Source: UBA5704 sp036380715
GTDB lineage: Bacteria; Acidobacteriota; Thermoanaerobaculia; Multivoradales; UBA5704
Assembly (NCBI GenBank): GCA_036380715.1
Contig: DASVEF010000185.1
Location: 21,666-85,665, forward strand
Direction: 5' to 3'
Length of the DNA: 64,000 nt
Under the pieces are notes generated by a model. It was given only the letters and a program-made list of their open reading frames with translations. It was not told where the DNA came from and made no database searches. This document shows, piece by piece, positions 8,200 to 15,800 of the stretch; positions within the stretch are counted from its first letter, which is position 1; each line of letters opens with the position of its first letter. Made by a program: the position numbers and the translations under genes.

Positions 8200-9906
8200 T
8201 TACACAAACAGCGGCACCAGCTCGAAGCGCTCCACGTCCACCAGGCCCAGATCGGTGAGCTTGAGGGACGGAATCACTTCCAGGGCAAGGAAGCTCATCG
8301 CCATGAAGGGATCGCGCAGCTTTGCGCCGAGGCCGTGGGCGGCGTCGAGGAGGGTCTTCATCACGTCGCGGACCTCCTCGATCGGACGGTCGGACATCAG
8401 GCCGGCGATCGGCAGGGGGAGGAGGGCCAGGACGGTTTCCCCGTCGGCCACGGCCAGCCCTCCGCTCACCTCGGCCACCGCTCGGGCGGCGGTACGCATC
8501 GAGGCGTCGTCGGCGCCGATCACCACGAGGTTGTGGTGGTCGTGGGCCACGGTGCCCGCGATGGCGCCCCGCGTCAGGCCGATTCCGCGGACGAAGCCGA
8601 GCCCGGTCTTGCCGGTGCCGTGGTGCCTCTCGACAACAGCCATCTTCAGGAGATCGCGCTCCAGGTCGGCCATTGCCATCCCATCGGACACTCTGGCTTC
8701 CAGGATCAGACTCTCGGTCACGAGCTGGTCGGGGATGGCGCCGATGACCCGCACGCGCTCCCCCTGGGCCGGGATGGAGAAGTCGAGCCGGCCGGGATCG
8801 AGGTGGACGGTCGGCGGCAGCGGCGAGGTGACCGGGCGGGATCGGGCGCCGAGCATCCGGCCGTCCCGCGCCAGGAGCCTGCCGCCGCGGAAGACCATCT
8901 CCACCCGCGGCGCGTTCAGGTCGGAGAAGACGATGAGGTCGGCGCGCCTTCCCGGCGCCACGGCGCCCCGGTCGTGCAGGCCGTAGTGCTCGGCCGTGTT
9001 GAGCGTCCCCATCCGGATCGCGGTCACCGGATCGATCCCCTCGGCGATGGCGACGCGGATCATGTGGTCGATCGTCCCCTCTTCCAGGAGGTCGGCCGGC
9101 TGGCGGTCGTCGGTGCAGAAGCAGAGCCGGCGCTCGTTGGCCGGGGTGACGAGCGGCAGGAGCGCACGCAGGTTCCGCGCGTTGGTCGCCTCGCGGATGA
9201 AGATGGTCAGCCCGGCGCGGAGCTTCTCTCTCGCCTCGTCCGCGCGGACCGATTCGTGATCGTTGCGGATGCCCGCCGCCGCGTAGGCGGAGAGGGCGCG
9301 GCCGGAGAGGCCGGGGCAGTGGCCGTCGACCGGCCGGCCGTGGAAGGCGGCCAGCTTGGCGAGCACCTCGTCCTGGCCGGCGATCACTCCCGGGAAGTTC
9401 ATCACCTCGGCGAGGCCCAGCACCCGCGGGTGCTCGAGGAGAGTCGCCAAGTCGTCCGCTTCCAGCCGCGCTCCCGAAGTCTCGAGGTGGGTGGCGGGCA
9501 CGCACGACGGGGCGTTCACCAGCACGTCCAGCGGCGCGCCCTCGGAGTCTTCCAGCATGAAGCGGATGCCGGGGAGCCCGAGGACGTTGCCGATCTCGTG
9601 CGGATCGGTGACCACGGTCGTGACCCCCCGCGGCACCACGGCGCGGGCGAATTCCGACGGCGTCACCAGGGAGCTTTCGATGTGGACGTGGGCGTCGAGG
9701 AGTCCGGGAGCCACGAAACGACCGTCCAGGTCGACGACCTCGCGCGCCTCGTAGCCCTCTCCCAGACCGGCGATCCGGCCGCCGGCCACGGCGATGTCCG
9801 TCCGGTGGACCTCCCCGGACAGCACGTTGACCAGCCGCGCCCCGCGCAGCAGCAGGTCGGCGGGCTCGTCCCCCCGGGCTACGGCGAGGAGCTGGGCGAG
9901 GTCCAT
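8200..9906 (-). CDS. ade: Adenine deaminase
   Basis: Encodes 568 aa, the usual length for Ade. It hydrolyses adenine to hypoxanthine and ammonia in the cytoplasm. Family signatures in order: FVAPGLLDAHVHIESSLVTP (metal-binding HxH), VTTVVTDPHEIGNVLG, AEVMNFPGVIAG, VDGHCPGLSGRALSAYAAAG, NDHESV, CTDDRQPADLLEEG, and a C-terminal half with HHGTGKTGLGFVRG and HDHHNLVVIGADD. There is no Shine-Dalgarno at ATG 9906, but a good promoter ends six bases upstream, so the mRNA may be leaderless. It would feed the xanthine dehydrogenase/uricase cluster at 42.5-53 kb, although unlinked to it. Confidence 0.95.
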   Translation of the reverse strand: MDLAQLLAVARGDEPADLLLRGARLVNVLSGEVHRTDIAVAGGRIAGLGEGYEAREVVDLDGRFVAPGLLDAHVHIESSLVTPSEFARAVVPRGVTTVVTDPHEIGNVLGLPGIRFMLEDSEGAPLDVLVNAPSCVPATHLETSGARLEADDLATLLEHPRVLGLAEVMNFPGVIAGQDEVLAKLAAFHGRPVDGHCPGLSGRALSAYAAAGIRNDHESVRADEAREKLRAGLTIFIREATNARNLRALLPLVTPANERRLCFCTDDRQPADLLEEGTIDHMIRVAIAEGIDPVTAIRMGTLNTAEHYGLHDRGAVAPGRRADLIVFSDLNAPRVEMVFRGGRLLARDGRMLGARSRPVTSPLPPTVHLDPGRLDFSIPAQGERVRVIGAIPDQLVTESLILEARVSDGMAMADLERDLLKMAVVERHHGTGKTGLGFVRGIGLTRGAIAGTVAHDHHNLVVIGADDASMRTAARAVAEVSGGLAVADGETVLALLPLPIAGLMSDRPIEEVRDVMKTLLDAAHGLGAKLRDPFMAMSFLALEVIPSLKLTDLGLVDVERFELVPLFV

Positions 9907-9912
9907 CGGCGA

Positions 9913-9940
9913 AGCATACCGCTCCCCGGGCTGTTCTCAA
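9913..9940 (-). promoter_or_regulatory. Promoter of ade
   Basis: On the minus strand, TTGAGA (9940-9935) and TATGCT (9918-9913) are separated by 16 bases. The -10 ends only six bases before ATG 9906, so transcription would start at or next to the A of the start codon. Confidence 0.55.
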
Positions 9941-10011
9941 CGCACTCCTCGAAGCCTCCGTATACTCTCTTCAGACCGGCCGGCAGTTTGGCGAACCCCT
10001 TGGAGGCTTCC

Positions 10012-10638
10012 ATGATCGGTGCGAGAGCTGTGCTGGTGGCGTCAATGGTTCTGATGGCGGGCGCGTGCGTCAGCTTGCAAAAGAGATCGGTGGTCCAGAA
10101 AGCGGGAGATACGGAGGTCCGTCTGTCGGTGCCTGTCTTCTCGCTGCTCTTTCCGGCGTACAACGCCCTCCTGGAGGAGGGGAGCAGAAGCTCGCGCCTT
10201 CTGTACACCCTGTTCGAGCAACCCATGTTGTTGCTGCCCGGGCCCGATCCGTCGACCGTGCTCTGCGTCTACAACTTCGACATCAGCCACGAAGTGATCG
10301 CCTTCGACCTGGACGGGCTCCATGGGGGTTCCACGGATCCGGAAAAGGGATCCAAGCTGGCCTTCATCGTCGCCGATTCTCAAATTCCTTTCCGGCGCGC
10401 GACGGTCGCCGAGATCCGGCACGCGATCCGGAGAATCGAAGGGATGGCCGACGAGGATTACGAGAGAGCATCCGTGCCCGCGCTGGACATCGGTATTTAT
10501 CGGGCCTACGCCGTGAAGCGCTTCCTCGTTGAACGGCTGGAGGAGAGCTTGAGTGCCACAATCCCTGAGCCCTCACCTTTGGAGAGCCCGGGATCGTGCG
10601 CGGAAGACGTCCAGCCTACACCGGCGCCTTCGGTATGA
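10012..10638 (+). CDS. Lipoprotein of unknown function
   Basis: Encodes 208 aa. ATG 10012 follows TTGGAGG. The N-terminus (ARAVLVASMVLMAGAC) ends in a lipobox-like cysteine, so an envelope lipoprotein is likely. The rest contains VCVYNFDISHEVIAFDLDGLHGG-type text and a basic C-terminal half (RAVKRF-like); no known domain is recognised. A -10-like TATACT at 9961-9966 may serve it. Its last 23 bases overlap the convergent PspC-domain gene. Confidence 0.65.
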   Translation: MIGARAVLVASMVLMAGACVSLQKRSVVQKAGDTEVRLSVPVFSLLFPAYNALLEEGSRSSRLLYTLFEQPMLLLPGPDPSTVLCVYNFDISHEVIAFDLDGLHGGSTDPEKGSKLAFIVADSQIPFRRATVAEIRHAIRRIEGMADEDYERASVPALDIGIYRAYAVKRFLVERLEESLSATIPEPSPLESPGSCAEDVQPTPAPSV

Positions 10639-10804
10639 CGAGCCAGAGGAGCAGGTAGGCGAGGATCCCGGGGAACGCCGCCGAGCAGACCGACACAATG
10701 ACGAAAAGGACGCGCACGAACGTAGGGTCCCAGCCGAGCCACTCGGCCAGGCCGCCGCAGACGCCCGCGATGATCTTGTACCTGCGAGAGCGATAGAGTC
10801 CCAT
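10616..10804 (-). CDS. PspC-domain membrane protein
   Basis: Encodes 62 aa from ATG 10804, which is preceded by GGGGAGGAAGAA; further in-frame ATGs at 10825 and 10822 are worse placed. The whole protein is one PspC domain: GLYRSRRYKIIAGVCGGLAEWLGWDPT, then VRVLFVIVSV and a second hydrophobic stretch ending LLLWLVIPKAPV. Stand-alone PspC proteins are small inner-membrane proteins linked to envelope stress. No psp operon lies nearby. Confidence 0.9.
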   Translation of the reverse strand: MGLYRSRRYKIIAGVCGGLAEWLGWDPTFVRVLFVIVSVCSAAFPGILAYLLLWLVIPKAPV

Positions 10805-10870
10805 CTTTCTTCCTCCCCTCATCACTACGCAACACCGCGCGAACGGTTTCTAGAGCTACCCCTGTATTTT

Positions 10871-10914
10871 CCCCCTCTCCCGGTGACGGGAGAGGGGGCC
10901 AGGGGGTGAGGGCC
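10871..10914. repeat. CCCTCTCCC palindromic repeat, copy 2
   Basis: CCCCCTCTCCCG and its complement CGGGAGAGGGGG form a stem around GTGA (10871-10898), followed by the arm CCAGGGGGTGAGGGCC. The repeat stops at the stop codon of the MFS gene. Confidence 0.75.
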
Positions 10915-12510
10915 TCAGGCCTCGCTCGCGGGATCGAGGGCCAGCTCCTGCCCGGCGCCGTGCCGCGCCGCCGTGACCGCGGCGGTGAACAGGCCGCAGA
11001 CAGCCCCGAAGAGGAGCATCCCGATCAGCGAGATCCAGTCCCCCTGCTCCTGCGGCTGTCCGAACGTGATCAGCGGCGTCCACAGGTCGAACGCCGTGCC
11101 CGGCGCGTCCTTCATCACCTTGAGCGCTTCGAGAAACGCGAGGAGCAGGGCTCCCGAGGCGAATCCTACCGCGGCTCCGGCGAGGCCGCGGACCGCGAGC
11201 TGACCGGCGGTCAGGGGCTCGCGGATCCTCGGCGGCTCCACTTTGAACTCGACCTCCCGCGCGTTCCACGGGACGAAGCGGGCGAGCATGAGCATGCCGG
11301 GAATGCCGATCGGGATCGTCGCCCAGAAGAACGTGGCCCAGCCGACCGAGTAGGCCGCGAAGCCGGCGATCGGCCCGGAGATGATGCGCGGCAGGCCGAA
11401 GAGGCTGGAGAACAGCGCGTACTGGGTCGCCGAGAAGCGCTTCTGCGTCATGCGCAGGAGGAGCACGCTGAACGCGCCGCTGCCCAGGCCGGAAGAGAAC
11501 TGCTCGAAGCTGAAGGCGAAATACATCAGCGGCCGGTTGATTTCCGTCTCCTGGGCGAGGATGGCATAGCCCGCGTTGGAGAAGATCTGGAAGAAGCCGA
11601 AGATCCACAGCGCCCGTCCCAGTCCGAGCGGCGCCGTCAGGAGCCCGCCGATCAGCGTGCCGATGATGTTGGCCCACAGGCTGAGGGTGCCGACGACGAA
11701 GCCGCGGTCGAGCTCGTTGTATCCCATGTCGTTCAGGAACGGCCGCTGCAGCGACTGCACGAGGTTGTCCGCCAGCTTGTAGAGGAGGACGAAGGCGAGG
11801 ATCTCCAAGGCCCGGTGGCGGGAGAGGAAGCCCAGGAAAGGATTCCAGACCGCCTCCTTGAGCGTCTTCGGCGCGGCGCCGGCCATGGTGGGCTCGGGCG
11901 ACTTCCACACGATGAGGATCATCGGGATGTACAGGCAGGCCAGCATGGCGTTGACCGCCGGCCAGCCCCACCAACCGGCGAAAGTGATCGACAGGCTGCC
12001 GGCGAGGAAGTAGCCGATGCGCCAGAGGAAGTTGCGCGCGCCGACCGCGACCGGCTGCTCCTCGGTGCGCAGCACGTCCACCGCGTAGGCGTCGATCGCG
12101 ATGTCCTGCGTGGCGCCCGCGAGGGCGATGGCCAGCGTGATGGCGCCGACGACCCAGGGAGCTTCCGGATGGTTGCCGACGCCGGCCAGGGCGAGGACCG
12201 AGATGAAGAGGCCGACCTGGGAGATGATCGCCCAGCCCCGCCGCCGTCCCAGCTTCGGTGGCACGAAGCGGTCCATCAGAGGCGCCCAGAGGAACTTGAA
12301 CGTCCACGGCACCTGCGCCAGGGTGAAGAGGCCGACGATCCGGATGTCCACCCCGACGTCGCGCATCCAATCGGGAATGGCGATCCACACCAGGCCCAGC
12401 GGCATGCCGGAGGCGAAGGACATCAGGACGACGGACCAGGTGCGCCAGGAGGTGAACGCCCAGGCGAGGCTCTCGAGGGTGCTCGGTTTGTTGGACTTTT
12501 TGGGTTCCAC
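10915..12510 (-). CDS. AmpG-like MFS transporter (muropeptide permease family)
   Basis: Encodes 531 aa with about 12-14 hydrophobic segments. The start is GTG 12510. AmpG/PAT-type signatures are seen: FASGMPLGLVWIAIPDWMRDVGVDI, QVPWTFKFLWAPLMDRF, LGRRRGWAIISQVG, ALAGATQDIAIDAYAVDVL. AmpG proteins import anhydro-muropeptides during peptidoglycan recycling; related acidobacterial and myxobacterial members may carry other solutes, so the substrate is inferred. TATAAG lies eight bases before GTG, hinting at a very short leader. Confidence 0.85.
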   Translation of the reverse strand: MEPKKSNKPSTLESLAWAFTSWRTWSVVLMSFASGMPLGLVWIAIPDWMRDVGVDIRIVGLFTLAQVPWTFKFLWAPLMDRFVPPKLGRRRGWAIISQVGLFISVLALAGVGNHPEAPWVVGAITLAIALAGATQDIAIDAYAVDVLRTEEQPVAVGARNFLWRIGYFLAGSLSITFAGWWGWPAVNAMLACLYIPMILIVWKSPEPTMAGAAPKTLKEAVWNPFLGFLSRHRALEILAFVLLYKLADNLVQSLQRPFLNDMGYNELDRGFVVGTLSLWANIIGTLIGGLLTAPLGLGRALWIFGFFQIFSNAGYAILAQETEINRPLMYFAFSFEQFSSGLGSGAFSVLLLRMTQKRFSATQYALFSSLFGLPRIISGPIAGFAAYSVGWATFFWATIPIGIPGMLMLARFVPWNAREVEFKVEPPRIREPLTAGQLAVRGLAGAAVGFASGALLLAFLEALKVMKDAPGTAFDLWTPLITFGQPQEQGDWISLIGMLLFGAVCGLFTAAVTAARHGAGQELALDPASEA

Positions 12511-12519
12511 GTGCGGAGC

Positions 12520-13035
12520 TTATAGTGCTTCGGGGATCTTGGGCACCCACTCACCACTTCTTTTTTTCCTGGCGAATCGCCTCAGAACCTCTACGTCCGC
12601 CAGGTCTTGCAGCCGGCCGACGGCTGCCTTGTTCCGGATGAGATCCTCCAGCCCGAGGTAGAAGACCGGCGCCCGGCCGAAGCGTCCTGCGACCCGGTTT
12701 TCCCAGGCTTCGGGGAAGGAGACCTCCTTGATGGAGGTCAGAAGCTCGATGCGACCGGGAGGATATCCGAATTGGAGGATGCGTCCGGGCTCCGTAAGGT
12801 CCTCGATCGTGACGGGAAGGCTGCCGAACCCGAAGTCGTCCAGAGCACGGAGAACATTCTGGGCGTTCTCGACCGTCGGCTCCAAGAGGATGTCGATGTC
12901 TTTGGTGGTTCGCGGTCTAGCGTGAAAGCAGAATGCGTAGCCGCCGACGATGAGCGCTTTGACCTTCCGAGCGTTGAAGAACCCGAACAGCTCTTCGAAG
13001 TCCTTCGAAACGTTCACCGGTAATCCCCCAGGCAT
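12520..13035 (-). CDS. Nucleotidyltransferase-fold protein (MNT/DUF6036-like)
   Basis: Encodes 171 aa, or 165 if GTG 13017 is used. Nucleotidyltransferase signature: ALIVGGYAFCFHARPRTTKDIDILL, the G-G-x(n)-R-x-T-x-D-x-D motif with both catalytic Asp. The C-terminal part has VFYLGLEDLIRNKAAVGRLQDLADVEVLRR, the conserved helix of this family. Such genes are common, often beside small partner proteins, and some act in toxin-antitoxin-like pairs. Here the 5' end overlaps its partner gene out of frame by about 100-119 bases. The fold is certain; whether it is a toxin, antitoxin or modifying enzyme is not. Confidence 0.8.
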   Translation of the reverse strand: MPGGLPVNVSKDFEELFGFFNARKVKALIVGGYAFCFHARPRTTKDIDILLEPTVENAQNVLRALDDFGFGSLPVTIEDLTEPGRILQFGYPPGRIELLTSIKEVSFPEAWENRVAGRFGRAPVFYLGLEDLIRNKAAVGRLQDLADVEVLRRFARKKRSGEWVPKIPEAL

Positions 13036-13156
13036 CGCGCCTCATCTGCTCGAGGACCTCGACGCGCTCGTCTCCCGTCATCTGCTCCCAGAACTCACGA
13101 TCGGCCTCTTCTTCTTCTTCGAAGGAACTGCACTTGCGGAGCCAGACTTCCTGCAT
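12917..13156 (-). CDS. Small partner of the nucleotidyltransferase
   Basis: Encodes 79 aa: an N-terminal RKCSSFEEEEEADREFWEQM segment, then DERVEVLEQMRRDAWG and FEGLRRAVRVLQR. This pattern (E-A-D-R-E-x-W/Y, then E-R-x-E-x-L-x-x-M-R) is a recognisable family of short proteins encoded immediately upstream of nucleotidyltransferases. It overlaps the downstream gene out of frame, so translational coupling is likely. Function unknown; an antitoxin-like or regulatory role is speculation. Confidence 0.7.
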   Translation of the reverse strand: MQEVWLRKCSSFEEEEEADREFWEQMTGDERVEVLEQMRRDAWGITGERFEGLRRAVRVLQRSEGQSAHRRRLRILLSR

Positions 13157-13197
13157 GAGACGACTCTACCATGGTCCGTTCCCGCGCAGCCTGGAAC

Positions 13198-14931
13198 CTA
13201 CAGCGCCTCCACCCGCGCCCGCAGCCGGACCAGCCCTTCGCCGACGCCTTTGAGCTCGCCGCGCACGTCGGTCAGGCGGTCGCGCTCGGAGCGCACGAAG
13301 CGGGTGTAGGGGCCGATCGCCTCGTCGATCCGCCGCAGGCTCTCGTCGATCTCGCGGTCGAACTGGCCCGTGAGGACGGTCATGAGCCGCTCGCGCAGGT
13401 CGGCGATCTTCTGCCGCAGCTCTTTCTTGGCGTCGTGGCGGCGGTTGGGGATGATGAAGAGGCCGAGCACCGCGATGGTGCCGGCGGCGAGGATGCCCGT
13501 GAAGTCCGCCGCCGCGGTCACCGCGACGTGGGTGAGGACCGCGCCGAGGCCGAGCGCTCCCACCTCGACCAGGGCCGTGCCCGCGACCGCGACCTGGACC
13601 GACTCGGCCAGGCGGTTCGCCTCCGCCTCTTTGTCGTACGTCTCGACCGAGCGCTGGGCGGCGCGGCCGACACTGTCGAGGAGGCGGGTGCGGTTGAAGT
13701 CGAAGCCGCCGCCGACCTGCCCCACGATGCGGTCGGCGTGCGCGAGGCGGCGCTTCTGGATGTGCTCCATGACCGCCTGCCACTGCCGCAGGTCGGCGGA
13801 GACCAGCCAGTCGATCACCTCCGAGACCTTCCTTTCGATGAGCTGCGGAGTGTCCCCCACCACCTTGCGCTCGAAGTCGGCCTTCATCTTGGACTTGTTC
13901 ATCAGGTCGATGAACCGGGCCAGGCGCATGGTCTCGTCGAAGTAGGTCATGCCGCGGTTCTCGAACTCGTGGAGGAGGTTGTCCACGTCCGAGAGCCGGA
14001 AGCGGAACTCGCGCTGCATGTCCTCCTTGTAGAGGGCGAGCTGGCGCTCGACGTCCTCCAGGGTCGTGAAGTCGTCGCGCAGCAGGTCCAGCCGGCTGTC
14101 GGTGACCTGCAGGTACTTGTCGGCGAGGTGGGCGGCCACTCCGAGAGGGTTCATCAGCTTGAGCCGCACGCGCTCCTTCTCGTCGAGGGTGGAGACGATG
14201 TAGCGCTCCAGCTCTTCGAAGCGGCTGCGGGCGAGCAGCTCGGCGTCGCCGGTCGTCTTGGCGCGCAGGGCGAGGCGGGCGGCGACCGGGAAGATCTCCG
14301 GGGTGAAGCCGAGGAGCGACCGCGCGTTGTCGGCGATGAAGCCGAGGATGCGCTCGATGTCCGCCGGGTCCTCCAGGATGTCGATCTTGTTGAGGACGAC
14401 CACGACCTTCTTCCCCCACTCGCGGATGCTCTGGAGGAAGGCGCGCTCGCTCTCGGTGAACGGCCGGTCGGCCGAGGTGACGAAGAGGACCATGTCCGAC
14501 CGCGGCACGAACTCGCGGGTGATGGTCTCGTGCTCGCGGTGGATGGCGTTGGTGCCGGGCGTGTCGACGATGTTGATGTCCCGCAGCAGCTCGACCGGGG
14601 CGGTGACGCGGTCGAGGGCGGTGCCCATGGCCTCGCGCCGGACTTCGGGGCCGTGCTGGATCAGGTTGATGCGGGTGGTGGTGGGGGTGACCCCCTCTTC
14701 CAGGACCTTGCTGCCGAACAGGGCGTTGATGAAGGCGCTCTTGCCGGCGTTGAATTCGCCCGCGATGACCAGCAGGAACAGCTCGTCGAGCTGGCGCGCC
14801 GATCCCGCGAGGGTCTCCCGGTCCTCGGCCGCGGCGTCGAAGTGCTCCAGGGCCTTCTGGAGGTCCGCCACCAGCCGCCGGTTCTCGGCCAGCAGCTCGT
14901 CCTGGTTTCGATTGAGAATGCGCCGCAGCAT
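13198..14931 (-). CDS. Dynamin-like GTPase
   Basis: Encodes 577 aa from ATG 14931, preceded by GGGGGGA; earlier in-frame starts lack a ribosome site. GTPase motifs: G1 GEFNAGKS at residues 58-65, a switch threonine in EEGVTPTTTRINL, G3 DINIVDTPGTN, and G4 VVVLNKIDIL. A long helical middle follows, and a hydrophobic hairpin near residues 445-515 (AVAGTALVEVGALGLGAVL, then AAGTIAVLGLFIIP) suggests membrane insertion. Bacterial dynamin-like proteins remodel or protect membranes, sometimes during phage attack. A single copy rather than the usual tandem pair is present here. Confidence 0.9.
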   Translation of the reverse strand: MLRRILNRNQDELLAENRRLVADLQKALEHFDAAAEDRETLAGSARQLDELFLLVIAGEFNAGKSAFINALFGSKVLEEGVTPTTTRINLIQHGPEVRREAMGTALDRVTAPVELLRDINIVDTPGTNAIHREHETITREFVPRSDMVLFVTSADRPFTESERAFLQSIREWGKKVVVVLNKIDILEDPADIERILGFIADNARSLLGFTPEIFPVAARLALRAKTTGDAELLARSRFEELERYIVSTLDEKERVRLKLMNPLGVAAHLADKYLQVTDSRLDLLRDDFTTLEDVERQLALYKEDMQREFRFRLSDVDNLLHEFENRGMTYFDETMRLARFIDLMNKSKMKADFERKVVGDTPQLIERKVSEVIDWLVSADLRQWQAVMEHIQKRRLAHADRIVGQVGGGFDFNRTRLLDSVGRAAQRSVETYDKEAEANRLAESVQVAVAGTALVEVGALGLGAVLTHVAVTAAADFTGILAAGTIAVLGLFIIPNRRHDAKKELRQKIADLRERLMTVLTGQFDREIDESLRRIDEAIGPYTRFVRSERDRLTDVRGELKGVGEGLVRLRARVEAL

Positions 14932-15033
14932 CGGTCCCCCCGCCCGTGGGTGACGATAGCACGGGGCGTGCCATGGCTTGGCCGGCCTGGAATGAGATAA
15001 CATGTCGCGGAGAAAGGGCATTGCTCCCAGCCG

Positions 15034-15135
15034 GCCCGGGCATGTATGCCCGGGCTAAGAGAAGCGCCGGCTCAAGCCGGCTTGAGCTCCATTTATGGAG
15101 CGCCTCTCCTAGCCCGGCGATTCATCGCCGGGCTA
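15034..15135. repeat. REP-like palindrome cluster, left flank of the RAYT gene
   Basis: Four palindromes in a row: GCCCGGGCAT/ATGCCCGGGC (15034-15055), GCCGGCTCAAGCCGGC (15066-15081), GCTCCATTTATGGAGC (15086-15101) and TAGCCCGGCGAT/ATCGCCGGGCTA (15110-15135). They are separated by TAAGAGAAGC- and GCCTCTCC-like linkers, mirrored on the other side of the gene. Confidence 0.9.
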
Positions 15136-15145
15136 GGAGATACCT

Positions 15146-15622
15146 GTGCCGTACTGGAGACTCTTCTACCACGCCATCTGGGCCACAAGGCACCGCGAGC
15201 GTTTGCTCTCTTCGGATCTGGAGCCGGTTATGCACGGCCTTTTGCGCGCCAAGGCGATTGGATTGGGGGCGACGGTGTTCGCTCTCAACGGCATGGAAGA
15301 CCACGTCCACCTGGTCGTGTCTGTTCCGCCCAAGCTTGCCGTGGCCGGGTTCGTCGGTAAGGTCAAGGCCGCCACATCGGCGCGATTCAATAAGATGGGG
15401 TTGATGGACCGTCCTTTCTTCTGGCAGGAGGAGTACGCCGTCCTCTCCTTCGACGAGAAACGACTGCCCCCTTATGTCGCTTATGTCGAGAACCAGAAGG
15501 CGCATCATGCTCGATCAGCTCTGATCCCGGTTTTGGAACGGACGGGGGAGGAGCGGCGGACGCAGCGAGAGGAAGCGGTACATACGAGCCGCCTCCCGCC
15601 CGGCGATAAATCGCCGGGCTAA
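15146..15622 (+). CDS. REP-associated tyrosine transposase (RAYT, Y1/IS200-like)
   Basis: Encodes 158 aa with GTG start at 15146; AGGAGA seven bases upstream is the outer edge of the preceding palindrome. The HUH motif DHVHLVV (His53, His55) and a tyrosine-bearing helix (PPYVAYVENQKAHH, Tyr110/Tyr113) define a Y1 single-strand nuclease/transposase. Also typical are WRLFYHAIWATRHRERLL at the N-terminus and PFFWQEEYAVLSF. RAYTs cut and join REP palindromes as single strands. The C-terminus (LPPGDKSPG) and the stop codon are encoded by the adjoining right-hand palindrome, so the gene looks intact within its own repeat frame. Confidence 0.93.
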   Translation: MPYWRLFYHAIWATRHRERLLSSDLEPVMHGLLRAKAIGLGATVFALNGMEDHVHLVVSVPPKLAVAGFVGKVKAATSARFNKMGLMDRPFFWQEEYAVLSFDEKRLPPYVAYVENQKAHHARSALIPVLERTGEERRTQREEAVHTSRLPPGDKSPG

Positions 15623-15702
15623 GAGAGACGCCGCATGAATGCGGCTTGAAGGTAAGCCGGCTTGTCCGGCGCCTCTCTTAGCCCGGGCATTCATGCCCGG
15701 GC
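15598..15702. repeat. REP-like palindrome cluster, right flank of the RAYT gene
   Basis: Palindromes GCCCGGCGATAAATCGCCGGGC (first and second halves at 15598-15607 and 15610-15619), GCCGCATGAATGCGGC (15630-15645), GCCGGCTTGTCCGGC (15656-15670) and GCCCGGGCATTCATGCCCGGGC in two halves (15681-15702), with TAAGAGAGAC and GCCTCTCTTA linkers. Their order mirrors the left flank. TATACT at 15715-15720, just outside, is a plausible -10 for the following gene. Confidence 0.9.
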
Positions 15703-15800
15703 GGAGGGCCGGCGTATACTGAAATCTCTTCGTCGCTCCGCTGCCCCGGGACGGGTGGTGGCCATCCTGCCGTCTTCGCAGCCGCTTCTGGGAGGTGATG

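Noticed and set aside
10906..12525. 539-codon frame opposite the MFS gene
   Set aside because: Hydrophilic Arg/Glu-rich shadow of a membrane protein gene.
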